The notes beneath the pieces were generated by a model. That model did no database searches. It was given only the letters and a program-made list of their open reading frames with translations, and was not told the DNA's origin. From assembly GCA_017445585.1 (NCBI GenBank), contig JAFSTX010000080.1, positions 1-64,000 on the forward strand: 64,000 nt of DNA, written 5' to 3'. Below, one piece after another: positions 26,108 to 35,623 of this stretch; position 1 is the stretch's first letter, and every line of letters begins with the position of its first letter. The stretch comes from Lachnospiraceae bacterium. GTDB lineage: Bacteria > Bacillota > Clostridia > Lachnospirales > Lachnospiraceae. A program made the translations under genes and the position numbers.

Positions 26108-29098
26108 ATGCAGACTATTATCGAGATTCTTGAGGAATTCACACACAAAAACCCTTCGACAGCCATCCTCTTTGATGAGGCTCATTCCAAAGGGATCACC
26201 TACGCCCAGCTTGATGACATGTCAGGGCGTGTATATGCTTTTCTCAAGGCGAACGGGATCGGAAGAGAAGACTTCGTACTGATCGACTTGCCCAGAGGCG
26301 TCCTGCCCATAGTCGCCATGATCGGCGTATGGAGAGCCGGAGCGGCATGGGCTCTGGTCGAGGATACCTATGCTCCAGAGCGTATCGCTTATATCCGCGA
26401 GGACTGCGGATGCAGGTTCGAGCTCTCCGCAGTGAACTGGGATGAGGTCATGAGGACCGAGCCGCTCGCAGGTCATGAGGAGGCGGGCGAGCATGACGCG
26501 GCATATGCGATCTACACTTCCGGTACCACCGGCAATCCCAAGGGAGTCCTCCATGAATACGGCAATCTGGAGAGAGCTATCGAATCCATTAAGGTAAACG
26601 GCGAGACGCCCTTTAGCGGCAAGGATCGTCTGGCGCTGCTTGCCCCGATGAACTTCGTAGCTTCCGTCATAGTCATCCTCAAGGCACTGTCGGTCTTCGG
26701 AGGTAAGACATACGTAGTCAGCTACGCTACTATCAAGAATCCTTCCGCACTGAAGATGTTCTTTTTGGAGAAAAGGATATCCATCACATTCCTTACTCCG
26801 TCATATGTACGCATGCTCGGAAGCCAGACCGGTCCGTTCCTTCGCATGCTCTTTGTGGGAAGCGAGCCGGCGAACAATCTGTATAATAAGAATCTCGAAC
26901 TTATCAATATCTACGCCTGCTCCGAGAGCGGCTTTGCCGTGGGCGTTTTCCGGATCGACAAATCGTACGAGACCTGCCCGATAGGAAGACCCGAAGTGGA
27001 TACAAGGATCATCCTGCTTAGTGAGGACGGCAATGAAGTCGCCGACGGTGAGATCGGGGAGCTCTGCTTTGATAATCCCTATGTGAGAGGCTATATGAAC
27101 CTGCCTGAAGAGACAGAGAAAGCCTTCGTAGACGGTATCTATCACTCAGGCGATCTCGCGCGCAGGGAGCCCGACGGCAACTACGTGCTGCTGGGCAGAA
27201 GCGGAGATATGATCAAGATAAATGGCAACCGTATCGAGCCTGCCGAGATCGAAGCGGCTGTAAAGCAGACGCTCGGTATCGACTGGGCGGCCGCCAGGGG
27301 CTTTGAGGATAACGGCAAGAGCTATCTTTGCGCGTATTATACAGCGGATATACAGGTGGATACGGAGATGCTGCGCACTGAACTTGCAAAGCGCCTGCCG
27401 TACTATATGATCCCCGCTTACTATATCAGGATAGATTCCGTACCGCTAAAAGCCAACGGCAAGATGGACCGCAAGGCTCTGCCCAAGCCCGAGGCTTCTG
27501 ACTTCCGCACCGACTATGTCGCTCCTTCGACTGAGACCGAAGAAAAGCTCTGCCACGGTATGGAGAAGGTCCTGAAGCTCGATCAGGTAGGAGTGAACGA
27601 TGATTTCTATGAGATGGGCGGCGACTCCCTGGGATCGATAGAGCTCATTTCGGAGGTGGATCTCCCGGGACTTAACGCCAGTGAGATATTCAGGGGCAGG
27701 ACTCCCGCCAGGATCGCCGAGCTATACGAACAGCTCCATATGAGCGATGACGGTATCAGCGCCGACGAGAAGAACGAGACTGCGCTGAAGACGGCTCATC
27801 CTCTTACCCAGGAGCAGCTGTATATGATCGATTATCAGCTCTATACGCCTGCTTCCACCATGTATAACCTGTTCTCCGTCATGAGGCTTGATAAAGAGGT
27901 CTTTGAACCTGAAAAAGTAGCCGCAGCGATGCAGAAAGTCATCAGGTCGCATCCCGCGCTCCTTACCACATTCGGATATAACGCCGACGGAGAACTCGAG
28001 CAGCGCTATACTCCGGAAATCATGGACGACATACATGTAGAGCGTATGTCCGAGTTTGAATTCAGGTTCGTAAAGGATACGCTCGTGCTGCCTTTCAAAA
28101 TCCTGGGCGGCAAGCTCCACCGCTGCCGCGTATTTGAGACGGAGAAATACTGCTACGCCTTCTTTGACGTGCATCACACGCTTTTTGACGGCACCTCGCT
28201 TAAAGTCCTCATGGGCGATCTGGCCAAAGTCTTCATGGGCATGCCCACAGATCCTGATTATTATTACCTCATGCTTACAAAGCGCGAGGAGGCTGTCGGC
28301 ACCGATTTCTACGAGGAGAGCCGCAGGTACTTTGAGGAGCGTTATGACGGCATAGAATGGTCCAGCTATCCCGCTATAGATCACGAGTCCAGAGAGAACG
28401 AGATGGGCGAGCTATTTGCCCCGCTCGGCATAGAGCAGGCTCAGATGACTGCGATCGAGCGCGCATACAAGATCAGCCGCAACGAGTTCTTTATCACCGT
28501 GGCAGCTCTGGCTATTTCTGTATATAATAACGCGTCCGATATCAAGCTCTCGTGGATCTACAACGGCCGTGAGGACCTGCAGATGATGACTACCATCGGA
28601 CTTCTGTTCCGCGATCTTCCGGTGGGGATTCGCTTCCGTGACGACGAGACTCTGCGTAATGTCTTCTCGGACGTCCATGAACAGGTCCGCGGCGGCATAG
28701 AGCACAGCTGTTATCCTTATGTGGATCTGCACAATCAGGTCGCCAGCGGCGAGTCCGCCTACCTGCTCTATCAGCAGGATATCCGCGATTTCGGCGGAAT
28801 GGAAGGCTTTAATATCGAGACAGTGGATGTGCGTCAGAATCAGGCCGCATCCCAGACAATCCTGGATATGGAGATCCTGGACGGTGCTGACGGACTGCAG
28901 CTCATGATCGACTATGCTGCGAGCCGATATGACGACTCCAGCATCGAAAGATTCAAGGACATCTATGTAAAGGCCGCCCATTTGCTTGTCTCTCAGACTT
29001 CGCAGGCTGATGTGACCATCGGTGAACTGCGCAAAATGATGGAAGACAAGAAGACTATCTTCAGTACCATAAAGGGCATCTTCAGGAGAAAGAAATAA
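26108..29098 (+). CDS. Non-ribosomal peptide synthetase, adenylation-carrier-condensation
   Basis: A 996-residue, single-module synthetase. Adenylation domain, about 1-470: A3 YTSGTTGNPKG (136-146), A5-like NIYACSESG, A7 YHSGDLARREPDG, A8 GRSGDMIKINGNRIEPAEIE, catalytic Lys in KANGKMDRKAL. Carrier domain, about 475-545: MGGDSLGS with the phosphopantetheine Ser507. Condensation domain, about 560-960: catalytic DVHHTLFDGTS with His690 and Asp694. There is no thioesterase or reductase. Position 184 in NFVASV is Val where amino-acid-activating domains have Asp (motif FDxS), so the substrate may lack an alpha-amino group or be bound differently. The downstream esterase overlaps by one base. No phosphopantetheinyl transferase or export gene is next to it. 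Product unknown. Confidence 0.88.
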   Translation: MQTIIEILEEFTHKNPSTAILFDEAHSKGITYAQLDDMSGRVYAFLKANGIGREDFVLIDLPRGVLPIVAMIGVWRAGAAWALVEDTYAPERIAYIREDCGCRFELSAVNWDEVMRTEPLAGHEEAGEHDAAYAIYTSGTTGNPKGVLHEYGNLERAIESIKVNGETPFSGKDRLALLAPMNFVASVIVILKALSVFGGKTYVVSYATIKNPSALKMFFLEKRISITFLTPSYVRMLGSQTGPFLRMLFVGSEPANNLYNKNLELINIYACSESGFAVGVFRIDKSYETCPIGRPEVDTRIILLSEDGNEVADGEIGELCFDNPYVRGYMNLPEETEKAFVDGIYHSGDLARREPDGNYVLLGRSGDMIKINGNRIEPAEIEAAVKQTLGIDWAAARGFEDNGKSYLCAYYTADIQVDTEMLRTELAKRLPYYMIPAYYIRIDSVPLKANGKMDRKALPKPEASDFRTDYVAPSTETEEKLCHGMEKVLKLDQVGVNDDFYEMGGDSLGSIELISEVDLPGLNASEIFRGRTPARIAELYEQLHMSDDGISADEKNETALKTAHPLTQEQLYMIDYQLYTPASTMYNLFSVMRLDKEVFEPEKVAAAMQKVIRSHPALLTTFGYNADGELEQRYTPEIMDDIHVERMSEFEFRFVKDTLVLPFKILGGKLHRCRVFETEKYCYAFFDVHHTLFDGTSLKVLMGDLAKVFMGMPTDPDYYYLMLTKREEAVGTDFYEESRRYFEERYDGIEWSSYPAIDHESRENEMGELFAPLGIEQAQMTAIERAYKISRNEFFITVAALAISVYNNASDIKLSWIYNGREDLQMMTTIGLLFRDLPVGIRFRDDETLRNVFSDVHEQVRGGIEHSCYPYVDLHNQVASGESAYLLYQQDIRDFGGMEGFNIETVDVRQNQAASQTILDMEILDGADGLQLMIDYAASRYDDSSIERFKDIYVKAAHLLVSQTSQADVTIGELRKMMEDKKTIFSTIKGIFRRKK

Positions 29099-30771
29099 TG
29101 GAGTTTGCCCTGAACGCAAAGAAAAAGCTCCGCAGATCCATGACCGTGGCCTACGGAGAAAACCGCATCCTGCTTACTGCTCCGGATCCCGACCTGTCAG
29201 CTGTCTGCGTAAACGGCATCTTTGCAGGCAGGAGGACGGGCTGCGTACTGTGCTTCCGTGGCATACCGTACGCGCTTCCTCCCGTCGGCAAACGCAGGTG
29301 GAAGCGTCCCGTGCCGGTCCGTCCCTCAGGATCTTTCCGCGAGGCGGTCTATAACGGCAGGTCACCTGTTCAGACCGAGCTCGAATCAGAGAGAGCCTCG
29401 TTTTATCCGCAAGGTGAGGATTGCCTGTATCTTAATGTATGGACCTGTGCTGACAGGAAAGCATCCGGCAAGCCGGTGATGGTCTTTTTTCACGGCGGCT
29501 CGTACGGCTGGGGAGGAACGGCGGATCCGCTCTATGACGGGACGAATTTCGTCGCGGCCCATCAGGATATCGTACTGATCACCGTAGGCTACAGGACAGG
29601 GCTCATGGGCTTTGTGGACCTGTCGTATGTCCCTGGCGGAGAAGACTGGCCCGACGCGCCCAATCTCGGTCTGCTCGATCAGATCGAGGCGCTCAGATGG
29701 GTCAGGGAAAATGCGGCTGCCTTTGGCGGTGATCCGGACAATGTTACCATATTCGGAGAGTCTGCAGGAGGCGGGAGCGTATCGCTTCTTCCCGTTATAG
29801 ATGAAGCGAGAGGGCTTTTTCACCGTATCATAGCTCAGAGCGGATCCGTGGCACTGACATACTCCAAAGAAGAATGCAGAGGTTTTACAGAGAGACTTCT
29901 CAAGGTGTCGGGGGCAAAGTGCATGGCCGATCTGATGTCCCTCTCCGGTGCCAGGCTCTCCGGTATCAACAGATCGCTTAACGATTACAATAACTTTCCG
30001 CAGAGAGACGGACGGCTGATACCGCTCAACCCTTATGTGCCATATGAGAACGGCCTTACGTCTGACGTGGATATGCTCATCGGGACGAACGCGAATGAAC
30101 TCAATTACTGGATAGGAGAGCTCGGCGGGATCGTGCCTTTCAGGCTGGGTATGCCTGTGAGATTCGAAAATGATATGAGGATCTTCACGGACAGAGACAA
30201 GAAGCTCGTCAGGGCTTTCCTGCAGGCCAGAGGCGGCGGGATCTGGGGAATTACGGAGCTGTACAATGATCTAATGTTCCGCCTTCCGGCCATCAGACAG
30301 GCTTATGCTCACAGCGGCGCCGGCGGCAGGGCGTATATGTACTACTGGCGCGTACCGTCAGCCATAAAGCATTACGGGGCGTGTCATGCGGTCGAGCTGT
30401 CCTATGTCTTCGGTAATACCGAGGATACGGTCTATACGGGAAAACCTGCCGATAAAAAGCTGTCGGCTTTTATTGGAGACTGCTGGGCAAACTTTGCCAG
30501 ATGCGGGGATCCTTCAGCCGGTGACCTGGTATGGAAGCCCTACAGTACGTCACGCAGAGAGACCTTGATGGTCACTGACAACCCGTATATAGCTTCGGAT
30601 CCGCTTCGCGGGCAGAGACGCCTCCTCATGCCGCTTACGCGCTACATGCTTAACGCCTCCTATGCGGAGCTGGATTACAATGTCCCCAGTGTGCGGACTA
30701 AGATAGGAGCGGTGACCGGGCTGGCAACAGCCGGCATCCTGCTGGCTCTTTCCGGTAAAAAAGACGATTGA
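29098..30771 (+). CDS. Type-B carboxylesterase partner of the NRPS
   Basis: A 557-residue alpha/beta-hydrolase of the carboxylesterase B family. It has the early FRGIPYALPPVGKRRW and EDCLYLNVWT segments, oxyanion loop VFFHGGSYGWGG, nucleophile elbow GESAGGG, a GTNANE acidic region and the late ACHAVELSYVFGN with the catalytic His. No signal peptide; a hydrophobic helix lies near the C-terminus (GAVTGLATAGILLALSG), so it could be tail-anchored. Its ATG overlaps the NRPS stop (TAATG), implying coupled translation and equal amounts. The likely role is release, trimming or esterification of the NRPS product; this is inferred from context. A terminator follows. Confidence 0.85.
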   Translation: MEFALNAKKKLRRSMTVAYGENRILLTAPDPDLSAVCVNGIFAGRRTGCVLCFRGIPYALPPVGKRRWKRPVPVRPSGSFREAVYNGRSPVQTELESERASFYPQGEDCLYLNVWTCADRKASGKPVMVFFHGGSYGWGGTADPLYDGTNFVAAHQDIVLITVGYRTGLMGFVDLSYVPGGEDWPDAPNLGLLDQIEALRWVRENAAAFGGDPDNVTIFGESAGGGSVSLLPVIDEARGLFHRIIAQSGSVALTYSKEECRGFTERLLKVSGAKCMADLMSLSGARLSGINRSLNDYNNFPQRDGRLIPLNPYVPYENGLTSDVDMLIGTNANELNYWIGELGGIVPFRLGMPVRFENDMRIFTDRDKKLVRAFLQARGGGIWGITELYNDLMFRLPAIRQAYAHSGAGGRAYMYYWRVPSAIKHYGACHAVELSYVFGNTEDTVYTGKPADKKLSAFIGDCWANFARCGDPSAGDLVWKPYSTSRRETLMVTDNPYIASDPLRGQRRLLMPLTRYMLNASYAELDYNVPSVRTKIGAVTGLATAGILLALSGKKDD

Positions 30772-30814
30772 ATCACATGATATCTTATGTCACACGATTT
30801 GTGACGGTATTTAT

Positions 30815-30842
30815 GCGCCTGCCGCCGGCAGGCGCTTTTTTT
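30815..30842 (+). terminator. Terminator of the NRPS operon
   Basis: GCGCCTGCC (30815-30823) and GGCAGGCGC (30827-30835) form a 9-bp stem with a 3-nt loop followed by TTTTTTTC. A smaller palindrome, GTCACA-N5-TGTGAC, lies just upstream at 30789-30805. Confidence 0.92.
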
Positions 30843-30915
30843 CTTTTTGCTTGTATTTCGATGCCCATTTGATTATAATGTATCAGATATATCATGTCTT
30901 AAGGTGGAAAAGTAT

Positions 30916-31800
30916 ATGATCATGAGCATGACAGGCTTTGGAGCCGGAGAAGCATCGGATGAGAGATACAAGGTCACTGTCGAGATCAAGTCGGTGAACC
31001 ACAGATATCTGGATCTGAATATCAGGCTTCCGAGGAAGTTCAACCAGCTCGAAGGCAGACTCCGTACCGATATCAAGAAATACGCCCAGCGCGGCAAGAT
31101 AGATATCTATGTAAATTGCGAGGAGTTCGGTGACGCGGGCAAAAGCCTCCGTTACAATCCGGTCCTGGCAGGAGAGTACCGCGACAGCCTGCAGCGCATC
31201 AGCGAGGAATTCGGACTTCCCCTCGAGCTTACCGCTGAAAGGCTCGCCATGATGCCCGAGGTCCTTACGATGGACCAGGCGGAGGATGATGAGGAATACC
31301 TGTGGGGTCTTCTGGGCAGGGCTTTCTCCAGAGCCGGCGATGCGTTCAGGCTTCAGAGGGGCATCGAGGGCGCTAATCTCAAGGAAGATATCCTCACCAA
31401 GCTCGACAGTATGGATGCTGACGTGTCCTATATCGAGCGCAGGGCGCCTGAGATCATAGAGGAGTACAGAGAAAGACTGACTGCGCGCATCAAAGAAATA
31501 ACTGATGGTATGGGCTATGATGAAGGCCGTGTGCTCACCGAGGTCGCCATCTATGCTGACAAGACCTGTGTGGACGAGGAGACGGTCAGGCTTCGCAGCC
31601 ATATTAACGGCATGCGCGCCGCTTTGACGGAGGAAGGCGGCGAGGCAGTAGGCCGCAGGCTGGATTTCCTCGCCCAGGAGATGAACCGCGAAGCGAACAC
31701 CACACTGAGCAAATCAAACAGGATCGATATCTCTGAGGCGGCTGTCCGTCTCAAGACCGAAATAGAAAAAATAAGGGAGCAGGTTCAGAACATTGAGTGA
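30916..31800 (+). CDS. yicC: YicC-family endoribonuclease
   Basis: A 294-residue member of the YicC/YloC family (DUF1732), which includes endoribonucleases that act on small RNAs. It begins MSMTGFGAGEA, continues EIKSVNHRYLDLNIRLPRKF, and ends with RLDFLAQEMNREANTTLSKSNR and a C-terminal VRLKTEIEKIREQVQNIE, all conserved. The start at 30916 is set by AAGGTGG at 30901-30907. It overlaps the next gene by 8 bases; yicC, gmk, rpoZ is the usual order in Firmicutes. Confidence 0.92.
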   Translation: MIMSMTGFGAGEASDERYKVTVEIKSVNHRYLDLNIRLPRKFNQLEGRLRTDIKKYAQRGKIDIYVNCEEFGDAGKSLRYNPVLAGEYRDSLQRISEEFGLPLELTAERLAMMPEVLTMDQAEDDEEYLWGLLGRAFSRAGDAFRLQRGIEGANLKEDILTKLDSMDADVSYIERRAPEIIEEYRERLTARIKEITDGMGYDEGRVLTEVAIYADKTCVDEETVRLRSHINGMRAALTEEGGEAVGRRLDFLAQEMNREANTTLSKSNRIDISEAAVRLKTEIEKIREQVQNIE

Positions 31801-32452
31801 GAAGAAAAAAAAGAAGGGCAAGCTGATCATCGTGTCCGGTTTTTCCGGTACCGGAAAGGGGACGATGATTGCTAAGCTCATGGAAAGACATCCCGGCAAA
31901 TATGCTTTTTCAGTGTCGGCGACTACCAGGAAGCCGAGGCCGGGCGAAGAAGACGGCAGAGAGTATCACTTTGTGGATCATACGAGATTTGAAGAGATGA
32001 TCGCGTCCGACGAGCTGCTCGAGCATACATCTTTCAGCGGAAACTACTACGGGACGCCTGCTGCGCCCATAGACGAGATGCTTGCCGCCGGACAGAATAT
32101 CATCCTCGATATCGAGGTGACCGGAATGCATCAGGTGACTTACAGACGCAGCGATACGCTTACAGCGTTCATTATCCCGCCGTCTGAGGAGGAACTGATC
32201 AAGCGCCTTACCGGCAGAGGCACCGAGAGCAAGGAACAGATCGTACGCAGACTGACGAGAGCGACCGAGGAAGCTGCCTTCGCAAATGAGTACGGCTGCA
32301 TTATTAAGAACGGAGATCTCGAACAGAGCGTAGATGAACTCGAGGCCTACATCGAGACAGAGAGTCAGGATCCCAGGCTTCATGCCGAGAACCTCAGACT
32401 TACCGAGAGCATCAGCAAAGAACTTAAAAGATATATTAGCAAGGAGATATAA
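31793..32452 (+). CDS. gmk: Guanylate kinase
   Basis: Phosphorylates GMP to GDP; cytoplasmic. The 219-residue product starts with TTG, which overlaps the yicC stop. It shows a P-loop GFSGTGKGT (Phe where most have Pro), the GMP-binding SVSATTRKPRPGEEDGREYHFV, YYGTP, the VILDIE-like IILDIEVTG, and R-rich lid segment (KRLTGRGTESKEQIVRRL). A C-terminal extension of about 20 residues exceeds the usual length. It is part of the yicC-gmk-rpoZ-rimO-pgsA run. Confidence 0.95.
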   Translation: MSEKKKKKGKLIIVSGFSGTGKGTMIAKLMERHPGKYAFSVSATTRKPRPGEEDGREYHFVDHTRFEEMIASDELLEHTSFSGNYYGTPAAPIDEMLAAGQNIILDIEVTGMHQVTYRRSDTLTAFIIPPSEEELIKRLTGRGTESKEQIVRRLTRATEEAAFANEYGCIIKNGDLEQSVDELEAYIETESQDPRLHAENLRLTESISKELKRYISKEI

Positions 32453-32456
32453 TGCC

Positions 32457-32732
32457 ATGATGTTACATCCTTCTTACAAGGAACTTATGCAGAAGATCAA
32501 TGAGGAGAGCGATAGCGATCAGCCTATCGTTCACAGCCGCTATTCCGTGGTCATGGGCACGTCCAAGCGCGCCAGACAGATCACTGCGGCCAGGAAGACC
32601 GAGGTAAAGGGCGTCCAGAGGAAGGCTCTCTCCCTCGCCGTCGAGGAGATGATGGACGACAAGGTCCACATCGTTAGTGAAGCCAGTGAGAATTACGAGT
32701 CATACGTAGCTGACGAGAACGGCAAAGTATGA
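32457..32732 (+). CDS. rpoZ: RNA polymerase omega subunit
   Basis: A 91-residue omega subunit that stabilises the beta-prime subunit. It begins MMLHPSYKELMQKINEESD and has the hallmark HSRYSVVMGTSKRARQI (YsLV..aAKRARqi in the family) followed by KALSLAVEEMMDDKV. The start at 32457 is placed by AAGGAG at 32441 and by the family start. Its TGA overlaps the ATG of rimO. Confidence 0.92.
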   Translation: MMLHPSYKELMQKINEESDSDQPIVHSRYSVVMGTSKRARQITAARKTEVKGVQRKALSLAVEEMMDDKVHIVSEASENYESYVADENGKV

Positions 32733-34069
32733 AAATATTCCTCGTCTCTCTCGGCTGTGACAAGAACCTGTGCGATTCCGAGAATATGCTGGGCATGCTC
32801 TCGCATGCCGGACATGAGATCACGGACGATGAAACGCAGGCTGACGTCATTATCATCAATTCCTGCAGCTTTATCGGCGATGCCCAGGAAGAAAGCATCA
32901 ACGCCATCATAGAGGCAGGGCGCTTCAAGTCAGAAGGGAGATGCAGATATCTCATAGTTTCCGGATGCCTTTCGCAGAGATTCCGCGAGGAGATCAGGGA
33001 GCAGCTTCCGGAGGTGGATGCCATGCTCGGCACGGCGTCTTTTCACAGAATATGCGAGGTTATCGACGCTCTGGCGGACGGAACGGCCAGCGTAGAGTTC
33101 TTTGATTCTACGGACGGCCCCGTTCATTCGTACCGGGACAGACTGCTCAGCACGGGAGGCCATTTTGCATATCTGAAGATCGCCGAAGGCTGCAGCAAGC
33201 GCTGTTCGTACTGTATCATACCGTATCTGCGCGGCAATTACCGCAGCGTTCCCATGGAAGAGCTGCTGGATGAGGCGAGCAGGCTCGTGGATCGTGGCGT
33301 CAGGGAATTGATCCTCGTGGCGCAGGAGACCACGCTCTACGGTACCGATCTCTACGGGCACAAGTCCCTGCCTCAGCTTCTTCACAGACTTGCCGGGATC
33401 CGGGATCTGGCGTGGATCAGGGTCCTGTACTGTTATCCGGAGGAGATCGACGACGAGCTCATCGAAGAGATAGCAGCCAACCCCAAAGTCGTCAAATACC
33501 TCGATCTGCCGCTGCAGAGCGGATCAGACCGCATCCTGCGTGCGATGGGACGGCTGACCGACCGTGCGGGTGTCACTGATCTCATTGGGCGGCTGAGAAA
33601 CCGCATACCGGACATTTGCCTGCGCACTACGCTGATCAGCGGTTTTCCGGGTGAGAGCGAAGAAGACCATCAGGAGACGCTGGATCTCGTCAGAGAGATA
33701 CGATTCGACCGACTGGGAGTCTTCCCCTATTCGCGTGAAAAAGGCACCCGCGCCGCTGCCATGAAGAATCAGATCCCCGCAAAGGTACGGCTCCGCAGGC
33801 GCGACGAAATAATGAAACTACAGCAGCAGATATCCGCCGAGATATCGCAGAGCTGTATCGGACGGACCTTTGATGCTTTCATCGAGGGCAGGATAGCTGA
33901 CGAAGATATATACGCGGCACGCACATACCGTGACGCTCCGGATGTGGACGGATTCATATTTGTCAGATGCGGATATGAGCTTATGAGCGGCGATATAGTC
34001 CGTGCGGTCGTTACCGACGCTTCCGAGTACGATCTTACAGGAGAGATCACAGATGAACATATCGAATAA
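32729..34069 (+). CDS. rimO: Ribosomal protein uS12 methylthiotransferase
   Basis: Radical SAM methylthiotransferase that modifies Asp of ribosomal protein uS12. The 446-residue product has the N-terminal cluster domain (SLGCDKNLCDSENMLG, INSCSFI, SGCLSQR), the radical-SAM motif CSKRCSYC, and a C-terminal TRAM domain (about 375-440). MARTRTG-type MiaB is less likely given CDKNxCDSE. It overlaps rpoZ by 4 bases and pgsA by 17, so translation is coupled along the operon. Confidence 0.94.
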   Translation: MKIFLVSLGCDKNLCDSENMLGMLSHAGHEITDDETQADVIIINSCSFIGDAQEESINAIIEAGRFKSEGRCRYLIVSGCLSQRFREEIREQLPEVDAMLGTASFHRICEVIDALADGTASVEFFDSTDGPVHSYRDRLLSTGGHFAYLKIAEGCSKRCSYCIIPYLRGNYRSVPMEELLDEASRLVDRGVRELILVAQETTLYGTDLYGHKSLPQLLHRLAGIRDLAWIRVLYCYPEEIDDELIEEIAANPKVVKYLDLPLQSGSDRILRAMGRLTDRAGVTDLIGRLRNRIPDICLRTTLISGFPGESEEDHQETLDLVREIRFDRLGVFPYSREKGTRAAAMKNQIPAKVRLRRRDEIMKLQQQISAEISQSCIGRTFDAFIEGRIADEDIYAARTYRDAPDVDGFIFVRCGYELMSGDIVRAVVTDASEYDLTGEITDEHIE

Positions 34070-34592
34070 ACTTACAACGATGCGTGTCATTCTCGTTCCG
34101 GTATTTGTATTTATATTCCTATATGCCGGTCTCGGTAAGACGGGAGATTATATATCGCTTGTTATCTTCGGTGTCGCCTGCATCACAGACTATCTGGACG
34201 GATATCTGGCGAGGAAGAACAACCTTGTGACGAATTTCGGCAAATTCATGGATCCCCTTGCCGATAAGCTTCTGGTATGCTCTGCCGCAGTCTGTCTGGT
34301 TGCTGTCGGCAGGATCGAGCCATGGATAGTAATCGTTATACTGGCCAGAGAATTCGCAATCAGCGGTTTCAGGCTGGTGGCGGCAGGAGGCGGACTCGTC
34401 ATTGCGGCCAGCATGTGGGGCAAATCCAAGACGGTCGTTCAGATGTTTATGATCATGTTCCTGCTGCTGCATTTTGAAACGCTGTGGTGGCACGTGGTGG
34501 AACAGGTCATGATCTATGCCAGCCTGATCCTGACGGTTATATCGATGCTGGATTATATCATTAAAAACAGACACGTTCTGAAAGATATGTAA
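34053..34592 (+). CDS. pgsA: CDP-diacylglycerol-glycerol-3-phosphate 3-phosphatidyltransferase
   Basis: Makes phosphatidylglycerol phosphate in the inner membrane. 179 residues with four or five membrane helices and the CDP-alcohol transferase signature spread over DYLDGYLARKNNLVTNFGKFMDPLADK (D-x2-DG-x2-AR-x8-G-x3-D-x3-D). It starts inside the 3-prime end of rimO after AGGAGAG. Order rimO-pgsA is common in Clostridia. Confidence 0.95.
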   Translation: MNISNKLTTMRVILVPVFVFIFLYAGLGKTGDYISLVIFGVACITDYLDGYLARKNNLVTNFGKFMDPLADKLLVCSAAVCLVAVGRIEPWIVIVILAREFAISGFRLVAAGGGLVIAASMWGKSKTVVQMFMIMFLLLHFETLWWHVVEQVMIYASLILTVISMLDYIIKNRHVLKDM

Positions 34593-34607
34593 GCTTTTGA
34601 GGTGGCA

Positions 34608-35612
34608 ATGCTCAGTGTAGTCCTGACCATACTTAAGATAATAGGTTTTATCCTGCTGGGCATCATTGCGCTTGTGCTGCTCATTGTTCTGGCGGTGCTT
34701 TTTGTACCGGTCAGATACAGAGCGGCAGGAGAAGCGGATATACCGGAGATCCAGGCCCGCGGCCGTGTCAGCTGGCTGCTGCATATCGTCCATGTATCCT
34801 TTATCTATGATGACAGCGGAGGTGTGCTGAGGATCAGGATCTTCGGCATTCCGGTAAAGAAAAAGGTCATCGAGAAGCCGGCGGACAAGGAAAAGGATGA
34901 CCGGAGCCTGTCCGACAAGCTGATAGACAAGGTCAGAGATAAGATCCGCATGCCGGAGAGTGCTGCTGAATCTGATGATACGCAGTTTTCCACTGACACA
35001 GCTGATGACGAGTCAGCGGACGGCTCGGAGAGGACAGAAGATAATAATGCGGAGGAACCGGAGGAACAGAAAAAGACCTGGGAGTATTCCGCGTATGTGT
35101 CCGAACCGGCCGGAAAGAAGCATTACAGCGACGTAAAGCCGCCAAAGAGAAGCTTTTTTCAGAAGATCGGTGACAGCATACGCAGGATAGGCATACGGAT
35201 CAAAGACCTGCTGCAGACTGCAGGCGACATGCTCAAACAATTCCGTGACAAGAAGGACGAGGTCATGGGATATATCGAGGATCCTCAGTATCAGGAAGCA
35301 GTAAAGCTGGTTTTCTCCGAACTGATCAGGCTTCTTGGTCACTACCGCCCGAGAAAAATTCGCGGAGCTCTCGAACTGGGGCTGGACGATCCTTCGGCTA
35401 CGGGCATGATACTCGGCGCATACTATGCGCTCTATCCCGTGGACGGGAAATACTTCCGTTTTACGGGCAATTTTGAACAGAAGGTGATCCGGGGCCATGG
35501 AATGCTCCGCGGTCACATCAGGATAATTCATCTCGCGGTCACTTTGCTGCGACTCTATCGCAACAGTACCATAAAGGGACTGCTGGACCGCAGAAAGTCA
35601 GATCGGAAATAA
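34608..35612 (+). CDS. DUF2953 membrane-associated protein
   Basis: About 334 residues with an N-terminal membrane helix (LSVVLTILKIIGFILLGIIALVLLIVLAVLF region, residues about 2-33) followed by VPVRYRA and a long, charged middle (about 95-180) and a DUF2953-like C-terminal part (ALELGLDDPSATGMILG). In Firmicutes this gene often sits directly before ytfJ, as here, and belongs to the sporulation-linked set. The start is ATG 34608 or GTG 34602; GAGGTGG overlaps both. It lies 15 bases after pgsA. Confidence 0.75.
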   Translation: MLSVVLTILKIIGFILLGIIALVLLIVLAVLFVPVRYRAAGEADIPEIQARGRVSWLLHIVHVSFIYDDSGGVLRIRIFGIPVKKKVIEKPADKEKDDRSLSDKLIDKVRDKIRMPESAAESDDTQFSTDTADDESADGSERTEDNNAEEPEEQKKTWEYSAYVSEPAGKKHYSDVKPPKRSFFQKIGDSIRRIGIRIKDLLQTAGDMLKQFRDKKDEVMGYIEDPQYQEAVKLVFSELIRLLGHYRPRKIRGALELGLDDPSATGMILGAYYALYPVDGKYFRFTGNFEQKVIRGHGMLRGHIRIIHLAVTLLRLYRNSTIKGLLDRRKSDRK

Positions 35613-35623
35613 GGAGGATCACA

